Shown piece by piece: positions 32,828-42,922 of a stretch of 64,000 bases of DNA; within the stretch, counting starts at the first letter, position 1; every line of letters starts with the position of its first letter. The stretch spans positions 1,736,001 to 1,800,000 of the forward strand of contig JAHQRK010000006.1 of the NCBI GenBank assembly GCA_019828595.1. The letters are read 5' to 3'. This stretch comes from Aphanomyces cochlioides (lineage: Eukaryota > Oomycota > Saprolegniomycetes > Saprolegniales > Verrucalvaceae). Both the position numbers and the translations under genes were made by a program. Under the pieces are notes generated by a model. It saw only the letters and a list, made by a program, of their open reading frames with translations, did not search any database and was not told the origin of the DNA.

Positions 32828-32840
32828 TATCCGGATAATG
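32825..32840. promoter_or_regulatory. 16-bp perfect palindrome CATTATCCGGATAATG
   Basis: Perfect palindrome in the 180-bp space between two divergent genes. It contains the TATCCGGATA core found upstream of other genes here. Its first three bases are the complement of the apparent sorting nexin start codon. Confidence 0.5.
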
Positions 32841-33007
32841 TAGAATGTAAGGCAATATAATCAAACGTTTTATGCATTATGCAATAAAGCAAATTTTCTG
32901 TAGAATCATATATACAAAATTCAAGTAAAATTGTCACAAATTTAAGCAATATAGTGTCTGACAGCCTTTGTATTAGAGACTAGGAAGCCACAAACAATTT
33001 TTACAGC

Positions 33008-36000
33008 ATGACAAGCTGCAATCGTTGCGGCAACTCAATCGTCGTCTACTTAGAAGTCCGCAGCGTTTGGCTGTGTGCAAACTGCGAAAATACCATTAAT
33101 GGGCATGGGGAGCCATCAACGCTGGCATTCTTGGCATACAATCGCCCTAAATTGTCAATTTTCGTGTCGTGTACGATTACTCCTTTGATGTCTTGGGCCG
33201 CTCATAATGCTTTTAGATGGACATGATCCCTACCAACTGGTTGCAATGACGATCAAAGAGCACCGTAAGCTTGCTCACATTTCTTCGACCAGACTTACGT
33301 CTCGTAGTACAGAAACGAGGCCATTATGTCTGGGTGGATACTGAACAACTCGCTGCAGGTTTGCACAGCACGATGGATCATTTGCTTGACATTTCCAGGA
33401 CGAGACTGGGAATCTGACATTTCAGAAGGATTACAAAGAGCTAAGGAAGCCAAGGAACACGGGCGTGTGCTTCTTCTTATGACTCCACACGCAGTTCGTC
33501 GAGATGGAGGTTACTGTCTCAACGAAGTCGCAAGAGGTATCTTACCCGTCAAGATGCATCTCACACAATCTATAGCTGTCCAACTGGGGCTTAGCGTTTT
33601 CCCTGTCTTAGTCGTGGATTGCGAGCAGCCTCAGTCCATAGCAAACCTTCCTTTCTATGACCTACGAGATTGCATACCTCAGTACGTCGACTCGACTTCA
33701 AGTCCAGCACCTCTCACCTACGGTAGATCTGTTCCCAACACAACCGAGTCGTGGGATCTCCGTCTTCATGCCGCGTTAGCTTCTGCGCGCTTCAACGACA
33801 AGATGAACCGCCTTGTTGGCTTACTAGAACTCGTATGTGACAACATCTGGCTTGATAACGTCACACTCCTAGTGCGAGACGATGCTGGCGTATCATGTGC
33901 CGCTTATCGGTGGCGAGGAAAATTTGGGAAGGAGTCATACAGCCCTGGCAAAGAGCGAATCCGGCTTGGCATTGTCAACGACTGCAGCGACGTCCGACGT
34001 AGAGTCTCGGTACTTCCTCAGCTACGGCGAATCGTGCACAATGTTGGGTCAACGTCTTTATCGTGACTTGGTTGCACAGGGATTTCAAGTCCATCCACTC
34101 TCACAACATCCATTGACGAAGGGAATGACCAAAGAGCAAGAGTACGCCCGTCTTGATGCTCTGCATTGGACACATGCTTTGAAAACGGGCAAATTAGTTC
34201 TCTTTGTTACTCCTGGCAGCGTTGGGCGTCCACACGGCGTCTGCTTGAACGAGATTTCGCTAGCCATGACTTTAGGACTCAACTTTGTTCCTCTTATGGT
34301 CGATACCTGTCGTCTTCTAGGTGTTCTGACTTTTACGTAGATTCGGCAATGCGAAATTCCACTGAGCATTTGCCGCATCCAGTGGCTTGACATGAGCGAT
34401 GTGTGTTCGTTCAACACGACACCGTGGGATATTCACGATGCGCGTTATACCACACGCCAGAGACAACTCATCGCGGCATTGAATGGCCAAATTGGACTGG
34501 ACCAAGAAGGTCAACAAGCACGACTCTTTAGGTACAATTATCCAAAATATCCATACCAATGAGCCGTTAATTCTTTAGCTTGCTCTCGCCATTTTCATTT
34601 CAGTCTCAGGTACGGCATGTGCATGTTGTTATTCTTGCTAATTTATTTCCTAGATTAGTGCAGTGACGCAAGGCTACGTCGGTCGTGACTGGGTTCTCGA
34701 TGAGTTTGACAATTGGGTCAAGAGTCCACCGTCTGATGCTCGTCGTGTCTTTTTAATCACGGGAGTTATTGGCTCAGGCAAAAGTGCTTTGGCAGCCAGG
34801 ATCATTCAAACACGACCGGAAATTGTCGCTTTCCACTTGGCCTCACATGAAAGCGAACAAACTCAGAACGGCCGTCGCTGTGTGCTCAACTTGGTCTATC
34901 AGCTCACGACACAGCTTCCAGCCTATGCTAACGTGCTCAAGTACGCAGTATCATGGAAATGCGCTCAATGATGAATGCGTCTGTAGCTCTCAAAAGGATC
35001 CACTTGAAGAAGTCGTCTTTGTGAAAACCTTGGCAGATTTGGTGCAGGATTTGCTTATCACTCCTCTTGAGACAATTGCTCGTCCTCCATCGACCATGGT
35101 ACAAAATAATCCGCGACGAGAAAGATTCATGCCTCTTCCCCAGGTGATTTTGATCGATGGTATTGAGTGCTTTACGAACGCTGACGATAACCTGTTGGCT
35201 ATGTTGACAACGAGTTTGAGTCGATGGCCCAACTGGATTCGGTTTATCTTTACCTCTCGTGAAGATCCCAAAGTCCAGAGCATGCTGCAGCCATATATGG
35301 TACCGCCCGTTGCATTGGATCCTCAATGCGGCCCAAGCAAACGAGACGTACGGCTCTACTTGGAAACTTCACTTAGCCAGGATGACGACGTTCCACCGCA
35401 TGTCATTGACACGTTACTTGAACGCACGCAAGGTTCGCCATCCTCCCTAAATTTGCTTTCTCATCATCGATTAAAAGGTCTCTTCCTGTACGCCCGTCAC
35501 TTGGTCAATGCATTTGCGAGTGGTCAACTCACTTTGGACAACTTGGACAATGTTCCAACAACCATGGGTGGATTCCTCCAGCAGACTTTCGCAACTCAAT
35601 TCCCCGCCATTGATAAATACAAAGTGAGCATCACGAAACTATATCATACTTTTGCTCACGGGCTGCATCTTGCATTAGAATGAAATACGTCCGATCCTTG
35701 AAGTCGTTTGTGCTGCAAATGAGCCTCTCACGCTAGAAGCACTCAGCTCCATTATGCATTTAGACGTACGGAAATGCGTGAAATACTATGGCGATGCTCA
35801 AGTCAATTGTAGGTCTACGCAACGCAAAAAGTCAAGAGCGACTTTGGCTCTCTCTTTCTCCTCGGTGAAGGTGGCATCGTGATGCCATTCCACTTGAGTT
35901 TGTTGGATTGGCTCAAGGATCCCGAAAGTGCTGGTGATTATTTTGTTGACGTCTGGTACTTCTGAAGGCTTGGACTTTATCTTTGAAATGACGATTTGTT

Positions 36001-36802
36001 TAGCCATGGCCACGAGGTTATTGGCATGTGGTGCTACGAAGAATACTTACGGAATGTTCGCGCTGGAATCGACTTCACGAAAATTGAGTACGACTTGATA
36101 CACAGTATTGATGATTTGCTCGCCGTTTAGATTTGAATTGGAGACGTCGGGAGTGCAAACAACAGCTCAGCGAATGCAAATGTACATTGTTCGACATGCG
36201 TCTGACCATTTGGAGGTATTAAACTTTCTCGCATCACAATGATGATAATGCCGCTGTAGAAATCTAACAGCATGAATCCTGAGTGTTTTGATGCTGCGAC
36301 TTTCTTTTTCACAGACGAAACCTTCCTCCTTGCTGTTCGACTTCTCCAAGTTCGTCAAATTGGCCTTCAGAGGTACGTAGTCGCCTTCATCACACTGGAG
36401 TACACTCGTCTTTGCAGCTTTTACCATGGCGAAATTGCACGAAATGTTGCAGAGGACAAACTGCGATCTCGCCAGGTTGTCGGCGCATTTCTCATTCGAT
36501 ACAGCGGTACTCAGAGATCGTATTGCGTATCGTTCATTGCTGAAGCAACCATTCGAGGCCCAGTCTTTCAGCACAACCTGATTTATCACTTGCCTTCGGT
36601 AAACCTCTATCAGAATCCGTAACCCTCAACTTGATATTAGGGCTCGTACTCGATCGTTCCGCCGCACGAAGTAGGCGAAGGCACAGCCATCTTTAGCGAT
36701 CTCGTCAGCTTTGTCGAAGCATTTCTTCGTCAGCGCATTCTCAAAGAACCCATTCGCCATACGGGCCGCTTGAACCGTGGCATCTCTCAGCAAATGGGCT
36801 GA
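33008..36802 (+). CDS. Zinc ribbon-TIR-TIR-STAND NTPase-SH2 protein (NLR-like)
   Basis: Seventeen exons: 33008-33170, 33217-33264, 33308-33358, 33399-33832, 33873-34298, 34341-34531, 34579-34609, 34654-34940, 34987-35432, 35478-35623, 35679-35765, 35813-35955, 36004-36087, 36131-36215, 36260-36372, 36418-36598, 36641-36802; joined frame about 1025 residues. Order: CNRC/CANC zinc ribbon (4-25). TIR1 about 49-180 (LSIFVSYGHDPYQ, KRGHYVWVDTEQLAAG, YCLNEVARGI with Glu130). TIR2 about 278-395 (RYFLSYGES, VCLNEISLAM with Glu359). STAND/NACHT-like NTPase with Walker A GVIGSGKSA (485-493), Walker B VILIDGIE (597-604), sensor FIFTSRED and a winged-helix-like FHLSLLDWLKDP. Helical linker, then SH2 about 913-1005 (FYHGEIARNVAEDKLR, FLIRYSG with Arg939, GSYSIVPPHE). 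Both TIRs keep the Glu at the NADase position. Family knowledge points to ligand-triggered oligomerisation; the SH2 suggests phosphotyrosine docking. Function is inference. Confidence 0.85.
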
Positions 36803-36887
36803 ATTTTGTAATAAAGTTGATGACTTTTGAGTACAGTGGCGCGTCATTTACGAATAACGAGGGATAACTATTGTAACATTAGTGCCT

Positions 36888-39274
36888 TCAGAACTCTTGC
36901 GGCATTTGCTCCCAATCCACAGTGTACATGTCGTCATCGTCGTCAAAGTCATCATACATGGCGATCGCATTGAGTTGGATACCTCGATACAGCTCGGTCT
37001 CTACTCGTGCTAAGGCCATTTTTCGCTTGCGCATCAAATCTGTCATCATCACGAGGATTATACAGGCGCAGGCCAAAATTGCACAGAGTGTTGGCGACGG
37101 ACTTGACAATTTCACTGCAGATAACTTCGTACATCGTGGTCCTAGAGCAACCAGGCAGAGGTGTAAATGTATCAGGGTACAAGTGCTTACCAGTGTAGCC
37201 AGAAGCACAAACACAACGTTGGGAGACACATCGACCGCTTGGGGTCATGGGAGTCGTGCAATCGTTGTGGATACGACAGGTGGCTCCACCAGCAACTGTG
37301 ACGTCTCGATTGTGGAAGTCTGTGTAAAGATCAATGTGTCCGTCGATCCAAGCTTTGGTCGGGTGGCTCGCAGGATCACACCCAACTGACATTCCTGTCT
37401 TGGCTTGGTAAATGCGGATATAATCAACTTGGAAGAACATGGGAAATGAGTTGCAAATGTTGTTGGAGAAGTTCCACTCTCTGCTGTATCGAGGGGGATT
37501 GATACCATCGCCTCGACATGGACCGACGTTGGCATTTGGGGGCGTTGTGCCTATTCAGGTCAGAGCCATGCATTCTTGCACGACAAATAGACCCCATGCC
37601 CGCGCGACAGCCACGTTTACAATCAAGTACATCGGCTCTTCGATCATCAACTTGGCTGGATTACGTGTTGTGTTGCTCTTGGGCACGTTCTCGAGCGACT
37701 CAGCTGGGATTTCAAACACTGGTGCATCCTCAAGCATCCATCGTAGATAGCCCTGGCGGCCCATGACCCTACCAACAACATGGAGTTTCTTTGAAGTCGT
37801 GAAAGTACCATTCAAGAGAGTAGCGATAAAACGAAGTGTAGGCATCAAACGTGATGTCCCAGTTGGCCGAGATTGCATCCATTTGGTACTCAAATGGTGC
37901 CATTTGCTTCGTCAATGGAGCAGCAGGCTGACGTGGCTTGGCACATTTTGGGTTTGTGCTGTCAGGATCGCAGAGAAAAGTCCCCATGTAACCATTTGAA
38001 ATTGCAAAGCAAGTGCCGTTGACATTGATCCCCCATCGCTTCTTACGACTGGATTTCCCATCAATCCAATTCAGGTCAGCATGGACGTCCTGTGCTGCGC
38101 TCATTTGAGTCTTGTCGTACGAGTTCGCTGTAATCTTTCCCTTGGCTGCAACCACCTAAGAAAAGTTAAATCTATCGAGACAATGCTGTCACTCACCTGG
38201 TCATACGACTGAATCTTGTCTGCATTCGACGGACAATGATCGTTTGATCCATAACGAAGGTTTTGATACCAACTGGGATGACCTCGATGTGCAAAAGCAT
38301 CTGTCGGAGCGTCGGCAATATTAGCGCCAGGTGTACGACAATTATTGTTGTAAAAGCAAAAGCTCCAGTCCCAGTATGGTGCTTTCGAATTTGGTGGAAT
38401 ACGGCGAAATTCATCCGGCATACCGGGGGACACATGTATCGAGGATGAGATGGCTGTACCGCCGCCTTCAAGCACATCAATTTCTGGAGCTCCTCGCCCT
38501 TGTCTTGGATTGAGGCCATACCCAGGTGTACTGTTACAAGCATTGATAAGCTGGTGCATAGCTAGCTCAGGGTCGCATTCGTCGAAACTCCAAGGCCACA
38601 TTCGAGACGTCGATCCTGAAAAGAGTGCGCGGCCCAAGTTGCCCATGAGCCAAATGCCAGGCCATGTTGGATAGAATCGAATGTCAGTGATCACAGTCTT
38701 GGGACTGAGTTTGTGCTGGACGTGAGGGTTCCATGATTTCGAGTCGATAGCACCTGGAAGCTTCACAGAAACCTCAATGAGTCCACCTTGGATGCAAAAT
38801 TTATTCCACGACTGGATCATCGCTGCCGTGTAATGCTAAGAGAATGATTAAATGCAACCCCAGTTACTGTCATACCAGAACTCGCGTTTCATATTGCGGT
38901 GATTCAAGCCATTGATTGAAATAGGTGGCGTTGCGAGGTCCTTCGTCAACTCGAATGACGAGTTTCCCTTCGGTCGTGTACACATTGGATGAATTGTACC
39001 ATCCAAGGGCAGCGTTGACTCCATCGGGCAAATCCAGAGCCGTCCAGAGATGGTCGTGCCCTGCCTTAAACAACCGTCCCGGTTGCTCGAATTCGTCGCT
39101 CATGACCAAATTCCATTTGTCACCTCGTGATGACATTTTTGAGTGCGCTTTGAGTGGCGTATCGATGTCAATCCATACGCCAATGCCTGACTTTGGTGAT
39201 ACTGTCGTATCATCCAAGTCCAGGGCATCATTGATTGACCAGAGCCAGAGCAGCATGACAAACGATCGACGCAT
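36888..39274 (-). CDS. SKN1/KRE6-like beta-glucan synthesis protein with EGF-like motif and C-terminal TM segment
   Basis: Six exons: 38876-39274, 38197-38835, 37809-38155, 37593-37768, 37191-37550, 36888-37141 (introns 40-49 nt), about 724 residues. The N-terminus MRRSFVMLLWLWSINDAL is a signal peptide. The body matches the SKN1/KRE6 glycosyl-hydrolase-16-like family: LVMSDEFEQPGR, LDLPDGVNAALGWY, IQSWNKFCIQGGLIEVSVKLPG, WPGIWLMGNLGRALF, PEIDVLEGGG, EEPMYLIVNVAVARAWG and NANVGPCRGDGINPPRY. The EIDVLEGG block corresponds to the GH16 catalytic loop. Then follow an EGF-like module (CRIHNDC, RCVSQRCVCASGYTGPRC), a TM helix (TLCAILACACIILVMM) and an acidic cytosolic tail. In yeast the family is type II membrane with the domain C-terminal; here the topology is reversed (signal peptide, type I). 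Predicted role: cell-wall beta-1,6-glucan formation on the secretory route. Confidence 0.88.
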
Positions 39275-39804
39275 GATTGCAACCTGATGCAAGTTGACTA
39301 GTGTGATGGCTCTCGACACACGATGGACAGTTGCCAACGGGCAATTGACCAGATCAACGGTTCTTGCCAATATGCCACATCGACTTCAAACCGTTTGCTC
39401 AATAAAACCAGCTCTTCTTGACATCATCGTCGTGCTTCTTTGGCATCCCCAGTGTCTACCTTCATGTTGCTGGATCAGCTGCTCAGAGTCCCCGTCTGGA
39501 TGCAAGGCTAGATAGAGTAAATAGTTGAGTGAGCTACCTTGGATAAAAACTGCTTTTTCGTCCAGGCATTTGAGCAATGTTGGGAAATCACCCCTTATCG
39601 AGAGAACATATTGCTTGATGTGGGATGGTAGCGTGCGGAAAGCAGTTCACATTCCTCATTCCAGCGACGAAATGCATTGGGAACAACCAGGTCCTTGCGA
39701 GGTAGATGAAATTTGGTAGAAATTGTTGAGATTTATTGGGGAACTAAGAAACTGAGAAAGTGTCGGGATGGACAAACGTCTTGAGTTTTGGCAAGGAAGG
39801 AAAT
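39275..39804. other. Gap between SKN1-like gene and dUTPase, possible small unresolved gene
   Basis: Minus-strand fragments look protein-like. One open frame (RTLPSHIKQYVLSIRGDF then TLLKCLDEKAVFIQ) lies at about 39540-39630, and another (HLPRKDLVVPNAFRRWNEE) at 39655-39715. I could not join them into one frame with convincing splice sites, so either a small intron-rich gene or a pseudogene is present. No family is recognised. Confidence 0.3.
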
Positions 39805-40497
39805 CTACTGCAGTAGTGCATGTACCCATTCGAGGTAGCTGTCTTTGTTGCCAGATGCAAGAAACTGAGCGCTGGCTTTGTGGAGGAGATCGAATTTGCG
39901 CTCGTTAGCTTGAACAACAATACTCTTAAGTTTCTTGCGTTGTGCCTCATCCAGGTCTGACTCGATAGCACGAATCGCTTCAACAACAGAAGACGAATCA
40001 ACATGTGCACCGGACGATGTGCCTTCTGAGGACTCAATTTGATCGTCCATCTTGAACTTTTTCGAAACACCTGTCGAGCCAAATCCACCATCACCACGAT
40101 CTGTTTCGCTCAATTCTTCTACTTCTTCAACTGGTGCATTTGAAACGATTCGTTCCAGAATCAATTGAGCAATACGGTCCCCGGGTTTGACATGAAAGTC
40201 TTCGCTGCCATGGTTGAACATGACCACACCAACATTGCCTCGGTAATCTTCATCAATAACGCCGGCACCCACATCCAAATGACTCTTCCACGCCAATCCT
40301 GAGCGCGGGGCCACTCGAGCATAAGTTCCAGATGGAATCGCAATCGCCAAATCAGTCTTCACCAATGCCTTGCCATGGGCAGGAATCACACATTCATACG
40401 CACTGGAGAGGTCAAAACCTGCTGCAAAATTAGATCCACGCGTTGGTAGAATCGCGTGGGCCGTTAACTTCTTCACGAGGAGCACTTCTCGGCCCAT
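39805..40497 (-). CDS. DUT: dUTP pyrophosphatase (trimeric dUTPase) with C-terminal extension
   Basis: Single exon, 230 residues from ATG 40497 ([15 protein letters not shown]). All five trimeric dUTPase motifs are present in order: GFDLSSAYE (1), PRSGLAWK (2), [17 protein letters not shown] (3, with the catalytic Asp and sugar-ring Tyr), [11 protein letters not shown] (4) and the C-terminal [10 protein letters not shown] (5) that closes over the substrate. It hydrolyses dUTP to dUMP and pyrophosphate, keeping uracil out of DNA and supplying dUMP. After motif 5, where the family normally ends, about 75 more residues follow ([17 protein letters not shown], then a helical [20 protein letters not shown]). 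This extension is unusual and of unknown role. Several TATCCGGA motifs lie just upstream. Confidence 0.93.
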   Translation of the reverse strand: MGREVLLVKKLTAHAILPTRGSNFAAGFDLSSAYECVIPAHGKALVKTDLAIAIPSGTYARVAPRSGLAWKSHLDVGAGVIDEDYRGNVGVVMFNHGSEDFHVKPGDRIAQLILERIVSNAPVEEVEELSETDRGDGGFGSTGVSKKFKMDDQIESSEGTSSGAHVDSSSVVEAIRAIESDLDEAQRKKLKSIVVQANERKFDLLHKASAQFLASGNKDSYLEWVHALLQ

Positions 40498-40569
40498 TCT
40501 TTGGTTTGGAGCGAAAACGGAAATGGAGCGCGCCAATCTTTCAATTGTCCGTAAGATTTATCCAGTGCA

Positions 40570-40638
40570 TATCCGGATAATGTTGACCGGATCCGGAAAT
40601 TGTATATTTATCCGGATTACTGGGTTACTTCCGGATAA
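40570..40638. promoter_or_regulatory. Cluster of TATCCGGATAA-type motifs upstream of dUTPase
   Basis: TATCCGGATAAT at 40570-40581, CCGGATCCGG at 40587-40596, TTATCCGGA at 40608-40616 and TTCCGGATAA at 40629-40638, all 70-140 bp before the dUTPase ATG. This is the densest cluster of the motif in the window and the best candidate for a bound promoter element. Confidence 0.5.
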
Positions 40639-40684
40639 TATTGACTTGCAATGAACACGGTCGGAGGAAGCACAGGAAGACAGT

Positions 40685-41298
40685 GACTTCAGGCTTCAAA
40701 TGATGATAATTTCGGCAATCTCAAAAGTTGGGCAAATGCTATGTGTGAAGCTACACGTAGAATTCGCAGTTCAAAATCCGATTCTCGTCATGTTTGTAAA
40801 TGCTCGTTCGCGACAATGCCAAAGACCGAGGCTGATTTGTCTGTCTCTGCTAAAGACACACACGTAATCACTACATTGCCATCTCGTCGACGATGGCGTT
40901 GTTCTTGACTTTCAGGATTCATATTCAGTTCGCCATTTCCGCTTTGCTCAAGTATTGGGAGACTACGAGTCGAAACGATACATTCGATGCGTGTCCATAT
41001 TGAACAAATCGAAGGGGCATTTGGTCATTTCAATACTTGCCTCAAACTTGTCCTTCTTGTTTGCTCTGCGACGTTTGACTTGATAATGATCTAGGTGGGG
41101 AAGCAACTCTCCAATTCTTTGAAGTTGGGCTTGAATGCTCTCATGGTGTTGTCTGGATCGCATTCTACATAGGAAGGTTTGTCTGAGAGATACACCCGTT
41201 GGGAACTTGAGTAGACTGCCATCTCCTTGACGAGAAGCCAATGCGAAGTCACCAAAAATTACGTTATGCATGCAGCCAAGTTTGAAGCTTATATGCAT
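40685..41298 (-). pseudogene. Decayed copy of the Crinkler-like family
   Basis: A minus-strand frame near 40690-40870 reads AETDKSASVFGIVANEH, then a stop, then RILRVASHIAFAQLLR. It parallels ALAETEQSAAVCGIAVLDDEW in the intact copy at 42923-43879. The 5' portion (40963-41298) is an open frame without clear alignment. In-frame stops make it a pseudogene. Confidence 0.5.
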
Positions 41299-41402
41299 CC
41301 TCCTTGGTAAGTTTGAACCTTAATATGTTGCACGTCCTCGGCAGCTGCCAGAGCAGTCACCAAGTCAAGGCGGTGGAGAGTGCTCATTTTTCCTTTTGCG
41401 CA

Positions 41403-41981
41403 ATGGAGCACGCTGTTGCTGAAGTGCGCCACGCTCGGTGGACACCATTCAATGAAAAGCTTCTAGCCATCAAAGGGTCATACGAGCATGTGGCTTACTC
41501 CAAGCTTACTTGGAATCAAGTTAAACAAGGGTTTGTGCGCACTGAACGCCACACATTTCGCCACGCGAAGACTCCTCAAGAAGAAATTCAATGTGTGTAC
41601 GACGACATGCAAGTATTCAAGACACCACACGGTTCTCCAGAACAAGGCAAAGCAATGACTTTGCAACAATTCATTGCCCCAATTGTCATCTCCTTGGCGA
41701 AACGGAACAAGAGACTCAAGATTTCGTTCGAAGACGGCGTCAATGGAAACGATGTTTGTGCAGAAGGTCATTGCGAGTTTGAATTTGAAAGCCCAATCGA
41801 TAACAAAAGATTTCGCATCGTGGACATGAAGACAAGAGATGTTGATCAAGCGCAATGTGAGTCGTTGGCAAACGTGGAGCGACTGCCAGCGCAAACAATT
41901 TTGACAGATTTTAAGACTTGGCACTTTTACAGAAGCGAGCGCTATTTACGAGGACAATCGCGACGTTTCTCTGGCTACTGA
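41403..41981 (+). CDS. Truncated Crinkler-like/PD-(D/E)XK-like family protein
   Basis: Open frame of about 192 residues from ATG 41403 (MEHAVAEVRHARW). Its second half, CVYDDMQVFKTPHGSPEQGK and LQQFIAPIVISLAKRN, followed by CEFEFESPIDNKRFRIVDMK and QCESLANVE with TDFKTWHFYRSE, aligns with the C-terminal half of the intact minus-strand copy at 42923-43879 (shared FIAPI, acidic strand, D/E-x-K, and a W-aromatic C-terminal strand). The acidic residue followed by VDMK is the spacing of a PD-(D/E)XK nuclease core, though no activity can be inferred with certainty. The header region of the family is missing, so it may be a fragment. It is inverted relative to its relatives. Confidence 0.5.
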   Translation: MEHAVAEVRHARWTPFNEKLLAIKGSYEHVAYSKLTWNQVKQGFVRTERHTFRHAKTPQEEIQCVYDDMQVFKTPHGSPEQGKAMTLQQFIAPIVISLAKRNKRLKISFEDGVNGNDVCAEGHCEFEFESPIDNKRFRIVDMKTRDVDQAQCESLANVERLPAQTILTDFKTWHFYRSERYLRGQSRRFSGY

Positions 41982-42922
41982 TGAACTTCTAGCCGTCTCT
42001 AATGCCGATAATCATGACTCCAATGATTAACAGCGATCGACTGATTCAAGTTCAACTCTTTCTTTTCGTTGTATCTTCATGCTCTTTCTGAATGTTGGAA
42101 TCATTGCTGGACTGAACTCTGGAGTTTGTTTCGACCCTCAGGGAGAAGCCTTTCAAAAACTGCCACTACGAGCCATTCAACTCTTCTTTCAGACTCCATG
42201 GCTGCAAACTTGATCTTAAGAGCAGCAAATCATAAAGCTGTCGTTCGGGTGGATAGATTGACGTCGCTTCAAAACATGATTCGATTGACTGCGCAGCATT
42301 TGATCATCCTTGTCACTTGATGGCGACCATGCAAATGTAGCTCATTCTGGCGCAGTAAACACGGTTGGAGCTCTCAAGGAGTCGTTGGTGTAATCGTTGA
42401 GGGAGAAATTGAAGGTTGTGAAAATGAACGAACCGTGCCTGATGGATTTAACCAAGTGTCCCAACAAACACGTCCGTTGTGACCATAAACAACGAAGAAT
42501 TCATTGTGTATGGGACAACACTTGAGAGGTCGTTTCTATCCTCAAAGGTTGTGCTAACTTGAGTCGTCTGGTGTGTGTCAGTGATGATGATTTTTTGATC
42601 GCAATCTTCCACATACGATATAAACATGACGGTTTAAGTCTTGAAATGTGCCAGCCAGTTCTCCTCATGATACCCTCATTGTTCAAAAGGAGAAATCGCA
42701 CTCAATAATGAAATCTTTCAAGGCGAGCTATATATTCCAGGAGGGATATACCTGTATTTCCAGCGTGAATGCTTGGATTTGCTTGCCTGAGTCTCAGCTG
42801 AAGAAGCGACTTGTGCGAAGGAGAACACAGCTAATGAGTGTGTCGACAGCGAAGTGAAATCTCTATTCTCGTCCAACACATGGTATACTCATCTCAACAC
42901 AACACTATGATTTCTATTCGTA
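41982..42922. other. Intergenic region with decayed coding relics
   Basis: No intact gene. Short open stretches on both strands (for example 42069-42320 plus, 42501-42701 minus) carry no recognisable motif; they probably derive from further broken copies of the neighbouring family. Confidence 0.4.

Noticed and set aside
34315..34340. A stop-ended reading of TIR2 ending in VLTFT
   Set aside because: A 42-nt intron at 34299-34340 removes the stop and restores the conserved end of the TIR domain and the NTPase.
36272..36622. A stand-alone SH2 gene starting at an internal ATG
   Set aside because: Upstream exons join in frame through two introns to the STAND domain, giving one long reading frame.
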